Below, one piece after another: positions 17,314 to 25,034 of a stretch of DNA of 64,000 nucleotides (position 1 is the stretch's first letter; each line of letters starts with the position of its first letter). The stretch is from the NCBI GenBank assembly GCA_002482545.1, contig DLGF01000012.1, positions 332,814-396,813 of the forward strand, given 5' to 3'. The notes beneath the pieces are model-generated. The model saw only the letters and a program-made list of their open reading frames with translations, did no database searches and was not told the DNA's origin. A program made the position numbers and the translations under genes. Source of the stretch: Sporomusaceae bacterium UBA7701 (GTDB lineage: Bacteria > Bacillota > Negativicutes > Sporomusales > UBA7701).

Positions 17314-18027
17314 TCACTTTACACCGACATGGACGGCCACAATGCCGCCCGTCAGCTCCTGGTAAGCAGCCTGGTTCAGGCCGGCCGCCGCGAACATCTC
17401 CCGGATGTCGGCCTGGTGAGGAAACTGGCGAAGGGATTCAGGCAGCCAGCGGTAAGGACCGTCAGCTCCGACCCCCAGTTTGCCGACCAAGGGTACAAGA
17501 CGCTCGAAATATAGGTAATAAAGCTGTTTGAACCCCGGTGTTTCCGGTTTGGCCAGGTCGAGCGACACCACGCGTCCGCCCGGGCGGACAACCCGTCTCA
17601 GCTCGGCCAACGTCGCGGTGATGTCAGGCACATTGCGCAGAGCAAAGCCGATCGTGGCGCAGTCGAAAGAGTCGTCGGCATAGGGTAAAGACAGGACATT
17701 GGCCTCAACCAGTTCGACGACCGGCTGATAAGCTGTTCCGGCAAGCTTCGCGGCGGCCCGGTCAAGCATCGGGCGGCAGAAGTCGGCTCCCACCACCTTG
17801 CCAGCCGATCCGGCCAGTTTGGCCAGCTCCAGCGTCAGCATCCCGGTGCCGCAACAGGCGTCGAGAGCTCTGCCCCCTTTCCCCAGGCCGGTGCGGACCG
17901 CGGCGTACCGTCGCCAATATCTGTCCAGGTTTAGGCTCAACAAGGTATTTAAGAGATCATAGCGATGGGCGATGGCTGTAAACACGCCATGTACGTATTT
18001 TTCCTTGTCATTGGACAAAACGGACAT
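17314..18027 (-). CDS. menG: Demethylmenaquinone methyltransferase
   Basis: This 237-residue class I SAM methyltransferase belongs to the UbiE/MenG family, which does the last step of menaquinone synthesis. Motifs include VFTAIAHRYDLLN, the SAM-binding LDACCGTGMLT, and ALRNVPDITATLAELRRVVRPGG, the UbiE signature. The ATG at 18027 follows a GGGGAAGGGGAA site. It implies a menaquinone pool and some anaerobic or microaerobic respiration. Confidence 0.92.
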   Translation of the reverse strand: MSVLSNDKEKYVHGVFTAIAHRYDLLNTLLSLNLDRYWRRYAAVRTGLGKGGRALDACCGTGMLTLELAKLAGSAGKVVGADFCRPMLDRAAAKLAGTAYQPVVELVEANVLSLPYADDSFDCATIGFALRNVPDITATLAELRRVVRPGGRVVSLDLAKPETPGFKQLYYLYFERLVPLVGKLGVGADGPYRWLPESLRQFPHQADIREMFAAAGLNQAAYQELTGGIVAVHVGVK

Positions 18028-18204
18028 TTCCCCTTCCCCTCTCACCGCCGGAATACCTTTATTATATCACCCGGCCAAAGTTGTCTACCGGACTGACCGC
18101 TCTTTTATGCATATTCCGGCCTGCGCCGCCATATACTGGTGACGCAGCCAGGCCGTCCGGGAGCAGGTGGCCGGCACGCATCCAACAAGCTAAGGAGGAA
18201 AAAA

Positions 18205-18693
18205 ATGCTGAAAGAAGCGCAAGTGGAAAAAGCCCTCGATATCCTGTCGCGTGGCGCATTTCTCACCACCGGCAAGGACGGCAAGTATAACACCATGACC
18301 ATCGGGTGGGGAAACATCGGCGTTGTCTGGGGAAAGCCCACCTTCACCGTCCTCGTCCGGTCCTCCCGCCATACCTACGGCCTGATCGAAAGCAGCGGCG
18401 AGTTCACGGTAAGCCTGCCGCTCACCGACATGAAGGATGCGCTTAATCTATGCGGTTCCAAGTCGGGCAGGGATATCGACAAATTTCAGGCTGCCGACCT
18501 CAGGCTCCAGCCGGGCCGGACCGTCAACACTCCCGTCATTGCCGGCGGCGGCCTGCACTATGAATGCAAGGTGGTCTACAAGCAGGCGATGCAGCCCGAG
18601 CTTATGTCCGATGCTATGAAAAAACAGTGGTATCCCCAGGAGGATTATCACACCTTGTATTTCGGCGAAATCACGGCCGTCTATAGCGATTAG
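18205..18693 (+). CDS. Flavin reductase-like FMN-binding protein
   Basis: This 162-residue protein has the split-barrel flavin reductase fold: ALDILSRGAFLTTGKDGKYN, TIGWGNIGVVWGKP, and SSGEFTVSLP. In anaerobes such proteins bind FMN and act in diverse redox reactions; the partner is not evident here. AAGGAGG lies before the ATG at 18205. It is monocistronic with a bidirectional terminator. Confidence 0.85.
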   Translation: MLKEAQVEKALDILSRGAFLTTGKDGKYNTMTIGWGNIGVVWGKPTFTVLVRSSRHTYGLIESSGEFTVSLPLTDMKDALNLCGSKSGRDIDKFQAADLRLQPGRTVNTPVIAGGGLHYECKVVYKQAMQPELMSDAMKKQWYPQEDYHTLYFGEITAVYSD

Positions 18694-18702
18694 CATAAAT
18701 TC

Positions 18703-18731
18703 AAAGGGACGCCGCACGGCGTCCCTTTCTT
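18703..18731. terminator. Bidirectional intrinsic terminator
   Basis: AAAGGGACGCC pairs with GGCGTCCCTTT around GCAC, with T runs on both strands, between the convergent flavin reductase and terC genes. Confidence 0.88.
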
Positions 18732-18750
18732 TTGTCCAACACAGGTATTT

Positions 18751-19431
18751 TTATTTGGAAAGCTCGCCCGCCGCGGCGCAGGCCCGGATTTTCCTTTGCT
18801 TCCAGTAGCCCATCCCGACGACGCCGACGGTAATGAGGGCGGGCAGCACGATGTGAGGCACATACGTGAGGATATAAGCTCCCACATGGGGGTCATCGAC
18901 CAGCATCTCACCGGCGGTCCAGGCGATAAGGCCCGCCCCGGCGTAAGTAATGATCGGGAAACGGTGCATAATCGCGACAAGAACCTGGCTGCCGAAAATG
19001 ATGAGCGGAATGCTGAGGGCCAAACCGACGATGAGCAGGGACAGATCGCCCTTGGCCGCGCCGGCGATGGCCATGACATTGTCGAGGCTCATGACCAGGT
19101 CAGCCATGATAATGGTTTTTACCGCTGGCCAAAGGGAATCGGCGGCCGAAATCTCGTCACAGTCGCCGCCATCTTCCAGAAGCAGCTTGGCGGCGATCCA
19201 GACGAGCAGAACGCCCCCAGCGAATTGAAGATACGGGATGGCGAGCAGTTTAATGGCCACCAGGGTAAGAAGAATCCTCAGCACGATCGCCCCGGCGCTG
19301 CCCCAGAGAATGGCTAGTTTCTGCTGCTTGGGCGGCAGACATCGGCTGGCCATGGCAATGACTACGGCATTATCGCCGCTCAGCACAATGTTGATTCCGA
19401 TAATCTTCCCGAGCGCTACTATATATTCCAT
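18751..19431 (-). CDS. TerC family integral membrane protein
   Basis: This 226-residue protein has about seven membrane segments and the TerC signatures INIVLSGDNAVVIAMA and MADLVMSLDNVMAIAGA, with paired acidic residues in the membrane. TerC proteins have been linked to manganese export and metalation of exported proteins. Unlike many relatives, it has no yybP-ykoY riboswitch upstream; a plain promoter is visible instead. Confidence 0.9.
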   Translation of the reverse strand: MEYIVALGKIIGINIVLSGDNAVVIAMASRCLPPKQQKLAILWGSAGAIVLRILLTLVAIKLLAIPYLQFAGGVLLVWIAAKLLLEDGGDCDEISAADSLWPAVKTIIMADLVMSLDNVMAIAGAAKGDLSLLIVGLALSIPLIIFGSQVLVAIMHRFPIITYAGAGLIAWTAGEMLVDDPHVGAYILTYVPHIVLPALITVGVVGMGYWKQRKIRACAAAGELSK

Positions 19432-19515
19432 ACCCTACAACCCCTTACGTCTTCCGAATATTGCGCAAACAGAAACGCGTCTGGGTATATCCGTATACAT
19501 TTTATTATCTAGTTT

Positions 19516-19544
19516 ATGGTAGCACTTATGACCCGATATGTCAA
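19516..19544 (-). promoter_or_regulatory. Sigma-A-type promoter of terC
   Basis: TTGACA (19539-19544) and TACCAT (19516-19521) are separated by 17 bases on the minus strand, about 85 bases before the terC start. Confidence 0.65.
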
Positions 19545-19615
19545 TAATTAAGACCGCGTTATCCGGTTTCTATAACTATATGTATACAATATCCAATCTA
19601 TGCACAACTAAACAA

Positions 19616-19639
19616 GCAGCCCCCTTTAAAGGGGGCTGC
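19616..19639 (-). terminator. Intrinsic terminator of the 3-hydroxyacyl-CoA dehydrogenase gene
   Basis: GCAGCCCCC pairs with GGGGGCTGC around TTTAAA, followed by TTGTTT on the minus strand, immediately after the stop codon at 19644. Confidence 0.8.
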
Positions 19640-19643
19640 CGCA

Positions 19644-20600
19644 TCATTCTTCCGTTTCCTGCTTATCCTTGCCGAGCCACTCGATCAGCGCGGCTTCCCG
19701 CTTATCGCGGACCTTGGCCAGCCTTTCCGGCGTCCATTGGTATAAACCCTGCCCGGTTTTAGCCCCCAGCGCCCCTTTATGCATTGCTTCTTCCAGCAGC
19801 CGCGGCGCCTTATGGCTGTCGCAGAGTTCGGGAAACAGGGTCTCCGCTATATGATAGAAAATATCCAGCCCGCCCATGTCGGCGCTTTCCAGCGGACCGG
19901 CGACGCCCCAGCGCCGTCCCAGGCTATACTTGACCGCGGTGTCGACCGCCTCCGCGCTGGCGATACCGGACTCGACGATATGAAACGCTTCCCGCAGCGT
20001 GGCCATCTGCAGGCGATTACCGATAAAGCCAGGGGTTTCCTTATTGATTGCGACAGGTTTTTTGCCGATTTTCTCCAGCAACTGCCAGGTAATATCCACC
20101 GTCGTTCGGCTGGTGCCGCGGCCGGGCATCACCTCAACCAACGGCAGGAGATGCGGCGGGTTCCAGAAATTCGCGGCAACGAACTTGTCTTTGCGGTCAA
20201 GGGCTTCGGCTATCGCGGAGGGACTCAGCCCCGATGTATTGGTGGCAAAAATCGTGTGCCGGGGACAGAGGCGGTCCAGCTTGGCGAAAACTTCCCGTTT
20301 CACGGCCAAATCCTCGGCTATGGATTCAATCACGAAGTCCGCCCCGTCAGCAGCGGCTTCCAGAGTCGTCACCCCGGCAATCCGCCGGCGAGCGGCCTCT
20401 CCGTCTTCCCCGGCGATCAGCTTGTGGGCGCGATAGGTGGCCAAAGCCGCGTCGATGCTTTGGTAGCCACGCTCCAGGCTGGCCGCCGTCCGGCCGTACA
20501 GCCGCACTTGATAGCCGGCCAGTGCAAACATCAGGGCCGTCGCGTGTCCCATCGTCCCGGTCCCCAGGTTGCAAATCGTTCTGATGTCTTCAACCCGCAT
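19644..20600 (-). CDS. 3-hydroxyacyl-CoA dehydrogenase
   Basis: This 318-residue NAD-dependent dehydrogenase has the Rossmann motif NLGTGTMGHATALMFALAG, the ATNTSGLSPS segment, the catalytic NFWNPPHLLPLVEV region with its His-Asn pair, and the C-terminal 3HCDH domain with FIGNRLQ. Members act on 3-hydroxybutyryl-CoA or related CoA esters, though some paralogues use other 3-hydroxy acids. AGGAGTGG lies upstream of the ATG at 20600. No crotonase or thiolase gene is adjacent. Confidence 0.88.
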   Translation of the reverse strand: MRVEDIRTICNLGTGTMGHATALMFALAGYQVRLYGRTAASLERGYQSIDAALATYRAHKLIAGEDGEAARRRIAGVTTLEAAADGADFVIESIAEDLAVKREVFAKLDRLCPRHTIFATNTSGLSPSAIAEALDRKDKFVAANFWNPPHLLPLVEVMPGRGTSRTTVDITWQLLEKIGKKPVAINKETPGFIGNRLQMATLREAFHIVESGIASAEAVDTAVKYSLGRRWGVAGPLESADMGGLDIFYHIAETLFPELCDSHKAPRLLEEAMHKGALGAKTGQGLYQWTPERLAKVRDKREAALIEWLGKDKQETEE

Positions 20601-20693
20601 ACGACCACTCCTCATCCCGATCCGCCCTCCGGCGGCCGGAAATACGCTTCACGCTATTATTGTGGGATATATCCCCCGACAAATATTCGTCAG

Positions 20694-21392
20694 CTATCTA
20701 TTCTCCGGGCCGGCTTCGGCCGACCCCTGCTTTTTTTCGGCCCGAGCCGTGTTCCAGGCCTCCCTGGCCAGTTCCAGAATCCGTTTTTCCTTTTTGGCCT
20801 GCGGATTGACCACCACTTTCCCCAGGTAATTGAGAGCCTCCGGCAGCTTGCCGGTCCGCCGGAACAATTCCCCCACCAGATATTCCAGTGCCAGCTGAGT
20901 CATATTGCCTACCGGCATTCTCTCGCGCAGAAACGCCCCTTCATAATTTTCCCGCGCCTTGTCCAAGGCAACCATTTCTTCCTCGGTTTTTCCAGCCTCC
21001 CGGTATAGCCAGGCCAGTTTCAGATACAGCCCTCCTAGCCGGCTGGGCAGAGTTCCCGCCATTTCCGCGAAAAAGATGGCCAGCTTATAGGTGGCCACAG
21101 CCTGCTCCCAATCCCGCATTCCCGAAAAGTCGACCCGAACCTCTCGGTCGCGCAGGAAGTCTTCGATCTGCTGCAAAGAGTTCGGCGTTTCCTCAAAATA
21201 GGCGTCCTGAGCGGCGTAGCCGCAGTGGGGGCAAACCCAAACGGCATAGTAATTCGGATTGATCTCTCCGTAATAGGTGCAAAAATCACTGTCCTGCTTG
21301 AGCATCGTCAGCCGGTTGCGTACCCGGGTGACGTTGAATTCATGATCGCAGACCGAGCATTTCTTTTGCGTGGTATACAGAATGTCAGCCAT
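20694..21392 (-). CDS. DUF2225 zinc-ribbon/TPR-like protein
   Basis: This 232-residue protein matches the DUF2225 family: two Cys pairs in CSVCDHEF and CPHCGYAA, with RVRN between them, then a helical repeat region resembling TPRs (WEQAVATYKLAIFFAEM, YLKLAWLYREAGK, YLVGELFRRTGKLPEALNYLGKV). Function unknown. The start at 21392 follows AAGGAGAAG and overlaps the upstream aldolase stop by 8 bases, so the two are co-transcribed. Confidence 0.85.
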   Translation of the reverse strand: MADILYTTQKKCSVCDHEFNVTRVRNRLTMLKQDSDFCTYYGEINPNYYAVWVCPHCGYAAQDAYFEETPNSLQQIEDFLRDREVRVDFSGMRDWEQAVATYKLAIFFAEMAGTLPSRLGGLYLKLAWLYREAGKTEEEMVALDKARENYEGAFLRERMPVGNMTQLALEYLVGELFRRTGKLPEALNYLGKVVVNPQAKKEKRILELAREAWNTARAEKKQGSAEAGPENR

Positions 21393-22161
21393 TATGCTTC
21401 TCCTTTGGGGCATATTGGTCGAGCTCGCGGACCAGTTCCCTGGCCGCCTGGCCCAGCAGCATGGTATCGCTGCCGACGGCCAGCATTCTCGCACCCAAGC
21501 CCTGCCAGCGTTTGGCGTCGTCCGCTCCCGTGCAGAACATTCCGGCGAATTTATCCGAGCCGGCGATCTTTCCAATTACGTCGGCAAAGATACGGTTGAC
21601 CTCGGGATGGTCGAACTGCCCGGTCCGGCCCAACGACTGGGACAGATCGGCAGGCCCCACAAATACGCCGTCCACGCCCTCCACCGCCAGTATGGCCTCC
21701 AGGTTTTCCACCGCGCGCCTGTCTTCGGCCTGGACAATCACCAGCGTCCGGCGATTGGCCGACGACACATAGTCGCTCAGCGGCGAAAATCCGTAGCGAG
21801 CCGCGCGGACTATACCGGCCAGGCCCCGGCCGCCCAGAGGGGCATACCGGGCGGCCTGCACCGCCTGTTCGGCCTCAGTCGCACTGTTGACCTGAGGCAC
21901 CAGAATTCCGCAGGCTCCTGAGTCCAGAGCCCGCAGGATTAGAGCCGGATCGTTTTTGCTGACGCGAACGATCGGCGCAATGCCGCCAATCTCCGCAGCC
22001 CGTATCAAGTGCTCGACCTCACCGCTGCCGGTGGAGGCGTGCTCCATATCAAGGATTACGAAGTCCAAACCGGCGTAGCCCAGAATTTCCACATTGGCCG
22101 GAGTGCCGGTGACGACAAATACCCCGCGCACGGTATCACCCCGCGCAATTTTGTCTCTCAT
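21385..22161 (-). CDS. HpcH/HpaI family aldolase
   Basis: This 258-residue class II (metal-dependent) aldolase of the HpcH/HpaI type cleaves 2-keto-3-deoxy sugars or hydroxy-keto acids to pyruvate. FVILDMEHA, IVRVSKNDP, GILVPQVNSATEAEQAV and VDGVFVGPADLSQSLG carry the catalytic Arg and metal-binding Glu/Asp. The specific substrate cannot be told. The start at 22161 follows GGAAGTGGGAAG. It overlaps the DUF2225 gene. Confidence 0.9.
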   Translation of the reverse strand: MRDKIARGDTVRGVFVVTGTPANVEILGYAGLDFVILDMEHASTGSGEVEHLIRAAEIGGIAPIVRVSKNDPALILRALDSGACGILVPQVNSATEAEQAVQAARYAPLGGRGLAGIVRAARYGFSPLSDYVSSANRRTLVIVQAEDRRAVENLEAILAVEGVDGVFVGPADLSQSLGRTGQFDHPEVNRIFADVIGKIAGSDKFAGMFCTGADDAKRWQGLGARMLAVGSDTMLLGQAARELVRELDQYAPKEKHNG

Positions 22162-22245
22162 TGGCTTCCCACTTCCTTCGCGCATTATGTTATTCCTTAC
22201 TTTTCCCCCGGCCGGCTAAATACCTGCAAATAGCGGGCAGATAGG

Positions 22246-22275
22246 AAAAAAGTCCTAGCTTTCCAGGACTTTTTC
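22246..22275 (-). terminator. Intrinsic terminator of the M48 protease gene
   Basis: AGTCCT/AGGACT stem extended by A-T pairs (AAAAAAGTCCT with AGGACTTTTT), 18 bases after the stop codon. Confidence 0.85.
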
Positions 22276-22292
22276 TGCGGGCGGCATCCGCG

Positions 22293-23351
22293 TCAATCGG
22301 CCTTCCGCCGGTCCGCCCACGTTTTGAGGGCCAGCACATACTCATTGGCCAGCTCTTCCAGGGCGGTGCCGTTCGCGATGGCATCCTGCGGCGTCAGGGT
22401 GATAACCGGCCGGGTATCATATAATACGGTTATGTATGTCCCGTCACTGTCAAGGATAAAGTAGTCGCCGCTGAACTCGGGGATTTTGGCGAGCTGGTAC
22501 AGCGTCCCGGCCGCGAGGCAGGCCCGGTAATAAGGTTTATTGCCCCGGTAGGTGGCGTACAGCGGCGGCAGCTTGAGCCCGTCGTCCGCAATCTCGGCCG
22601 ACTTTTCCCCTCTGATGACCCGGGGCTGAATTCCGGCCTCGCGCATCTGCGCCTCGATGGCGTCGACCCGGGACTGCGAATCGGGGTGGGAGGAAAATAT
22701 ATCCGATTCTCCCGTGGGATCCAGTTGATTTAATTTTTGCAGCCCCATCAGCATGCCGTAAGGATTGTACCCGGCCCGGAGCGAGTAAATAAAACCGAGC
22801 TGGTCGGCCTCCCGCTCGTCCTCACGGCTATAGCCCTGCATGATCGCCATCTCGATCAAGTTCCCGAAGATGCCCAGCCGCTCGGCATGCAGCAGAATAG
22901 CGGCCACCTGCATATTCATCGCCTTCTCGACTTGCTTGGCGATGTGCCGTTTGGCGACGTGGCCGACCTCGTGGGCGAGGATGCCCGCCAGCTCCTCGTC
23001 GGACGGCATGTAGTCGATGAGGCCTTTGAATACGTAAATATAGCCGCCCGGCAGGGCCATGGCGTTGACATCCTTGCCATTTAACACCTTGAAGGTATAA
23101 GGCACATCCTTGCGGTCGCTGACTGCGGCGATGCGGTCGCCGATGCGGGCCACCCGCTCCTGCAGCTCAAGGTCTTGAACCAAGCCGAACTTTTTTTCCA
23201 ACTGCCTGGCATAATTTTTGCCATTTTTAATCTCATCCTTGGTGCTCATGGTAAATATGCCGGCTTCAGCCGGCCCGGCCTGAACGGCGACTCCGGCCAG
23301 GACGAGAAAGCAGCACAGCAGCAGCCTGCCCTTAAGCAAATACTTTTTCAC
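22293..23351 (-). CDS. Secreted M48 family zinc metallopeptidase
   Basis: This 352-residue protein begins with a signal peptide (about 1-30, VKKYLLKGRLLLCC then AVQAGPAEA) and has the M48 zinc motif HEVGH at 127-131 with the downstream Glu in REDEREADQLGF. It resembles BepA/LoiP-type periplasmic proteases, supporting an outer-membrane-bearing or secreted context. The GTG at 23351 is chosen because a GGAGG site lies upstream and the signal peptide starts there. The C-terminal third is not recognised. Confidence 0.88.
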   Translation of the reverse strand: MKKYLLKGRLLLCCFLVLAGVAVQAGPAEAGIFTMSTKDEIKNGKNYARQLEKKFGLVQDLELQERVARIGDRIAAVSDRKDVPYTFKVLNGKDVNAMALPGGYIYVFKGLIDYMPSDEELAGILAHEVGHVAKRHIAKQVEKAMNMQVAAILLHAERLGIFGNLIEMAIMQGYSREDEREADQLGFIYSLRAGYNPYGMLMGLQKLNQLDPTGESDIFSSHPDSQSRVDAIEAQMREAGIQPRVIRGEKSAEIADDGLKLPPLYATYRGNKPYYRACLAAGTLYQLAKIPEFSGDYFILDSDGTYITVLYDTRPVITLTPQDAIANGTALEELANEYVLALKTWADRRKAD

Positions 23352-23566
23352 GCCAAATCTGCCTCCATCTTCCGTTTCTGAGAAAATTTTACCGGCATTG
23401 GTTGCAAGATGCAATGACTTTTCCCGCAGATTTTGCAGTGCAAGAATTTCCATATGACAAATCCGCGGCAAGGAAGGTATTTTTCCATAATCGGAGTATA
23501 AAGTATAACATAGTTAAAAAATTGCCCAAAAAGTATAGCACATTTCGAAAGCGCAGGTGAGGCGAT

Positions 23567-24199
23567 ATCGAACTGTCCAAACGCCAAGAAGCGATTTTGG
23601 CGATCGTAAAAACGCATGGCCCCATTACCGGCGAACAGATCGCCGACAAGCTCAACCTCAGCCGGGCCGCCCTGCGGCCTGACCTGGCCATTCTGACGAT
23701 GTCGGGCCTCCTCGGAGCCCGCCCGCGGGTAGGATACTACCTGACCGGAAAAGAGCCTTCGGATATTATCGCCGGAGTGCTGGGAACCATCCGGGTGGCG
23801 GAGATCCTGTCCCAGCCCATCGCCGTGCGGGAAAAATGCTCGGTCTACGACGCCATTGTCACGATGTTCGTGGAGGATGTCGGGACCATTGTCGTTGTTT
23901 CCGAGGGCGGTTTTCTGGAAGGGGTGGCATCCCGCAAAGACATGCTTAAAGCGGCGCTGGGCGGAAAAAATATCAATAAATTGCCGATCAGCGTGGCGAT
24001 GACCCGGATGCCCAACATCATCGTGACCTATCCGGAGGAATCGGCTCTCCGGGCGGCGCAGAAGCTCCTCAGCCATCAGGTGGATGCCTTGCCGGTTGTG
24101 AATAGTGTTGTCGCCGACGGCAGCGAAAAGTTGCAAGTTATCGGACGGTTTACCAAGACCAATATCACCCGGCTCTTCGTCCAGCTGGCCGGCAAATAG
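23567..24199 (+). CDS. ccpN: CcpN-like HTH-CBS transcriptional regulator, probable AUC start
   Basis: This 210-residue protein matches CcpN/YqzB: an N-terminal winged helix (IELSKRQEAILAIVK, GPITGEQIADKLNLSR, RPDLAILTMSG) and two CBS domains (about 75-200). In Bacillus subtilis CcpN represses gluconeogenic genes. The frame is closed by TGA at 23558, and the only ATG/GTG/TTG before the HTH core is a TTG at 23597 that removes half of helix 1. The homologous N-terminus begins at ATC 23567, spaced 6 bases from AGGTGA. It leads the operon with the PPDK regulator and PPDK. Confidence 0.85.
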   Translation: MELSKRQEAILAIVKTHGPITGEQIADKLNLSRAALRPDLAILTMSGLLGARPRVGYYLTGKEPSDIIAGVLGTIRVAEILSQPIAVREKCSVYDAIVTMFVEDVGTIVVVSEGGFLEGVASRKDMLKAALGGKNINKLPISVAMTRMPNIIVTYPEESALRAAQKLLSHQVDALPVVNSVVADGSEKLQVIGRFTKTNITRLFVQLAGK

Positions 24200-24211
24200 G
24201 AGGTGCTTGCT

Positions 24212-25033
24212 ATCAACCTGAAATTAGATTGTCCGGTTATTTATGTTCTTTCCGACTCGATCGGCGAAACAGGCGAATTAGTTGTCCGGGCGGCCGCCAG
24301 CCAGTTCGACGGCGGCAAGCTCGACGTCAGGCGCATACCGTATCTGAATACGGCCGCGGAGGTGGATGAGGCGCTGCAGGAAGCCGCCGGATGCCAGGCA
24401 GCGGTGGCCTATACGCTTGTCCGGCCCGACCTGAAACATTTTTTGGAGGGCAAAGCCAGTAAGCTCGGCCTGGTCTGCGTCGATATCATGGGCCCGATCC
24501 TCGGCGCCATCGCCAGTGTCACCAATCTTCCGCCCCGCCTGGAACCGGGCCTGATCCGCAAAATGGATGAAGCTTACTTCAACAAGGTGGAGGCGGTGGA
24601 GTTCGCGGTAAAGTACGACGACGGCAAACAGCCCTGGGGGCTGACCAAGGCCGACCTGGTCATCGTCGGCGTCTCCCGGACTTCCAAAACCCCGCTGTGC
24701 ATGTATCTGGCCCATAAAGGGATTAAAGCCGCCAACGTTCCCCTGGTGCCGGAGGTAAATCCGCCCCAGGAACTTTTCTCCCTCCCGCCCCACAAGGTGG
24801 TCGGGCTGACCATCGATCCTTCGCTGCTCAATGAAATCCGCAAAGAACGGCTGAAGACGCTGGGCCTTTCCGCCAGCGTGGAATACGCCAATCCCGAGCG
24901 GATCACCGGCGAGCTGGAATACGCCGAGGCCGTCATGCGCAAGATCGGTTGCCTGATCATCAACGTGACCAATAAAGCGGTTGAAGAAACTGCAGCCAAA
25001 GTCCTTGAATACTATCGCAAGGGAGTCGAATAA
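24212..25033 (+). CDS. PPDK regulatory protein (bifunctional kinase/phosphotransferase), probable AUC start
   Basis: This protein (273 residues from ATC) is a DUF299/PDRP family enzyme that inactivates PPDK by ADP-dependent threonine phosphorylation and reactivates it with phosphate. VIYVLSDSIGETGE and the P-loop GVSRTSKTPLCMYLA are diagnostic. AGGAGG at 24198-24203 is 8 bases before ATC 24212; the in-frame GTG at 24203 lies inside that site, so it cannot be the start. Homologues begin at about this residue. It follows ccpN by 12 bases and precedes ppdK by one base. Confidence 0.9.
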   Translation: MNLKLDCPVIYVLSDSIGETGELVVRAAASQFDGGKLDVRRIPYLNTAAEVDEALQEAAGCQAAVAYTLVRPDLKHFLEGKASKLGLVCVDIMGPILGAIASVTNLPPRLEPGLIRKMDEAYFNKVEAVEFAVKYDDGKQPWGLTKADLVIVGVSRTSKTPLCMYLAHKGIKAANVPLVPEVNPPQELFSLPPHKVVGLTIDPSLLNEIRKERLKTLGLSASVEYANPERITGELEYAEAVMRKIGCLIINVTNKAVEETAAKVLEYYRKGVE

Positions 25034-25034
25034 T

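Noticed and set aside
19432..19643. yybP-ykoY riboswitch before terC
   Set aside because: The GGGGAGTAGC and GCGAGACC segments are absent; only a promoter and the upstream gene's terminator are seen.
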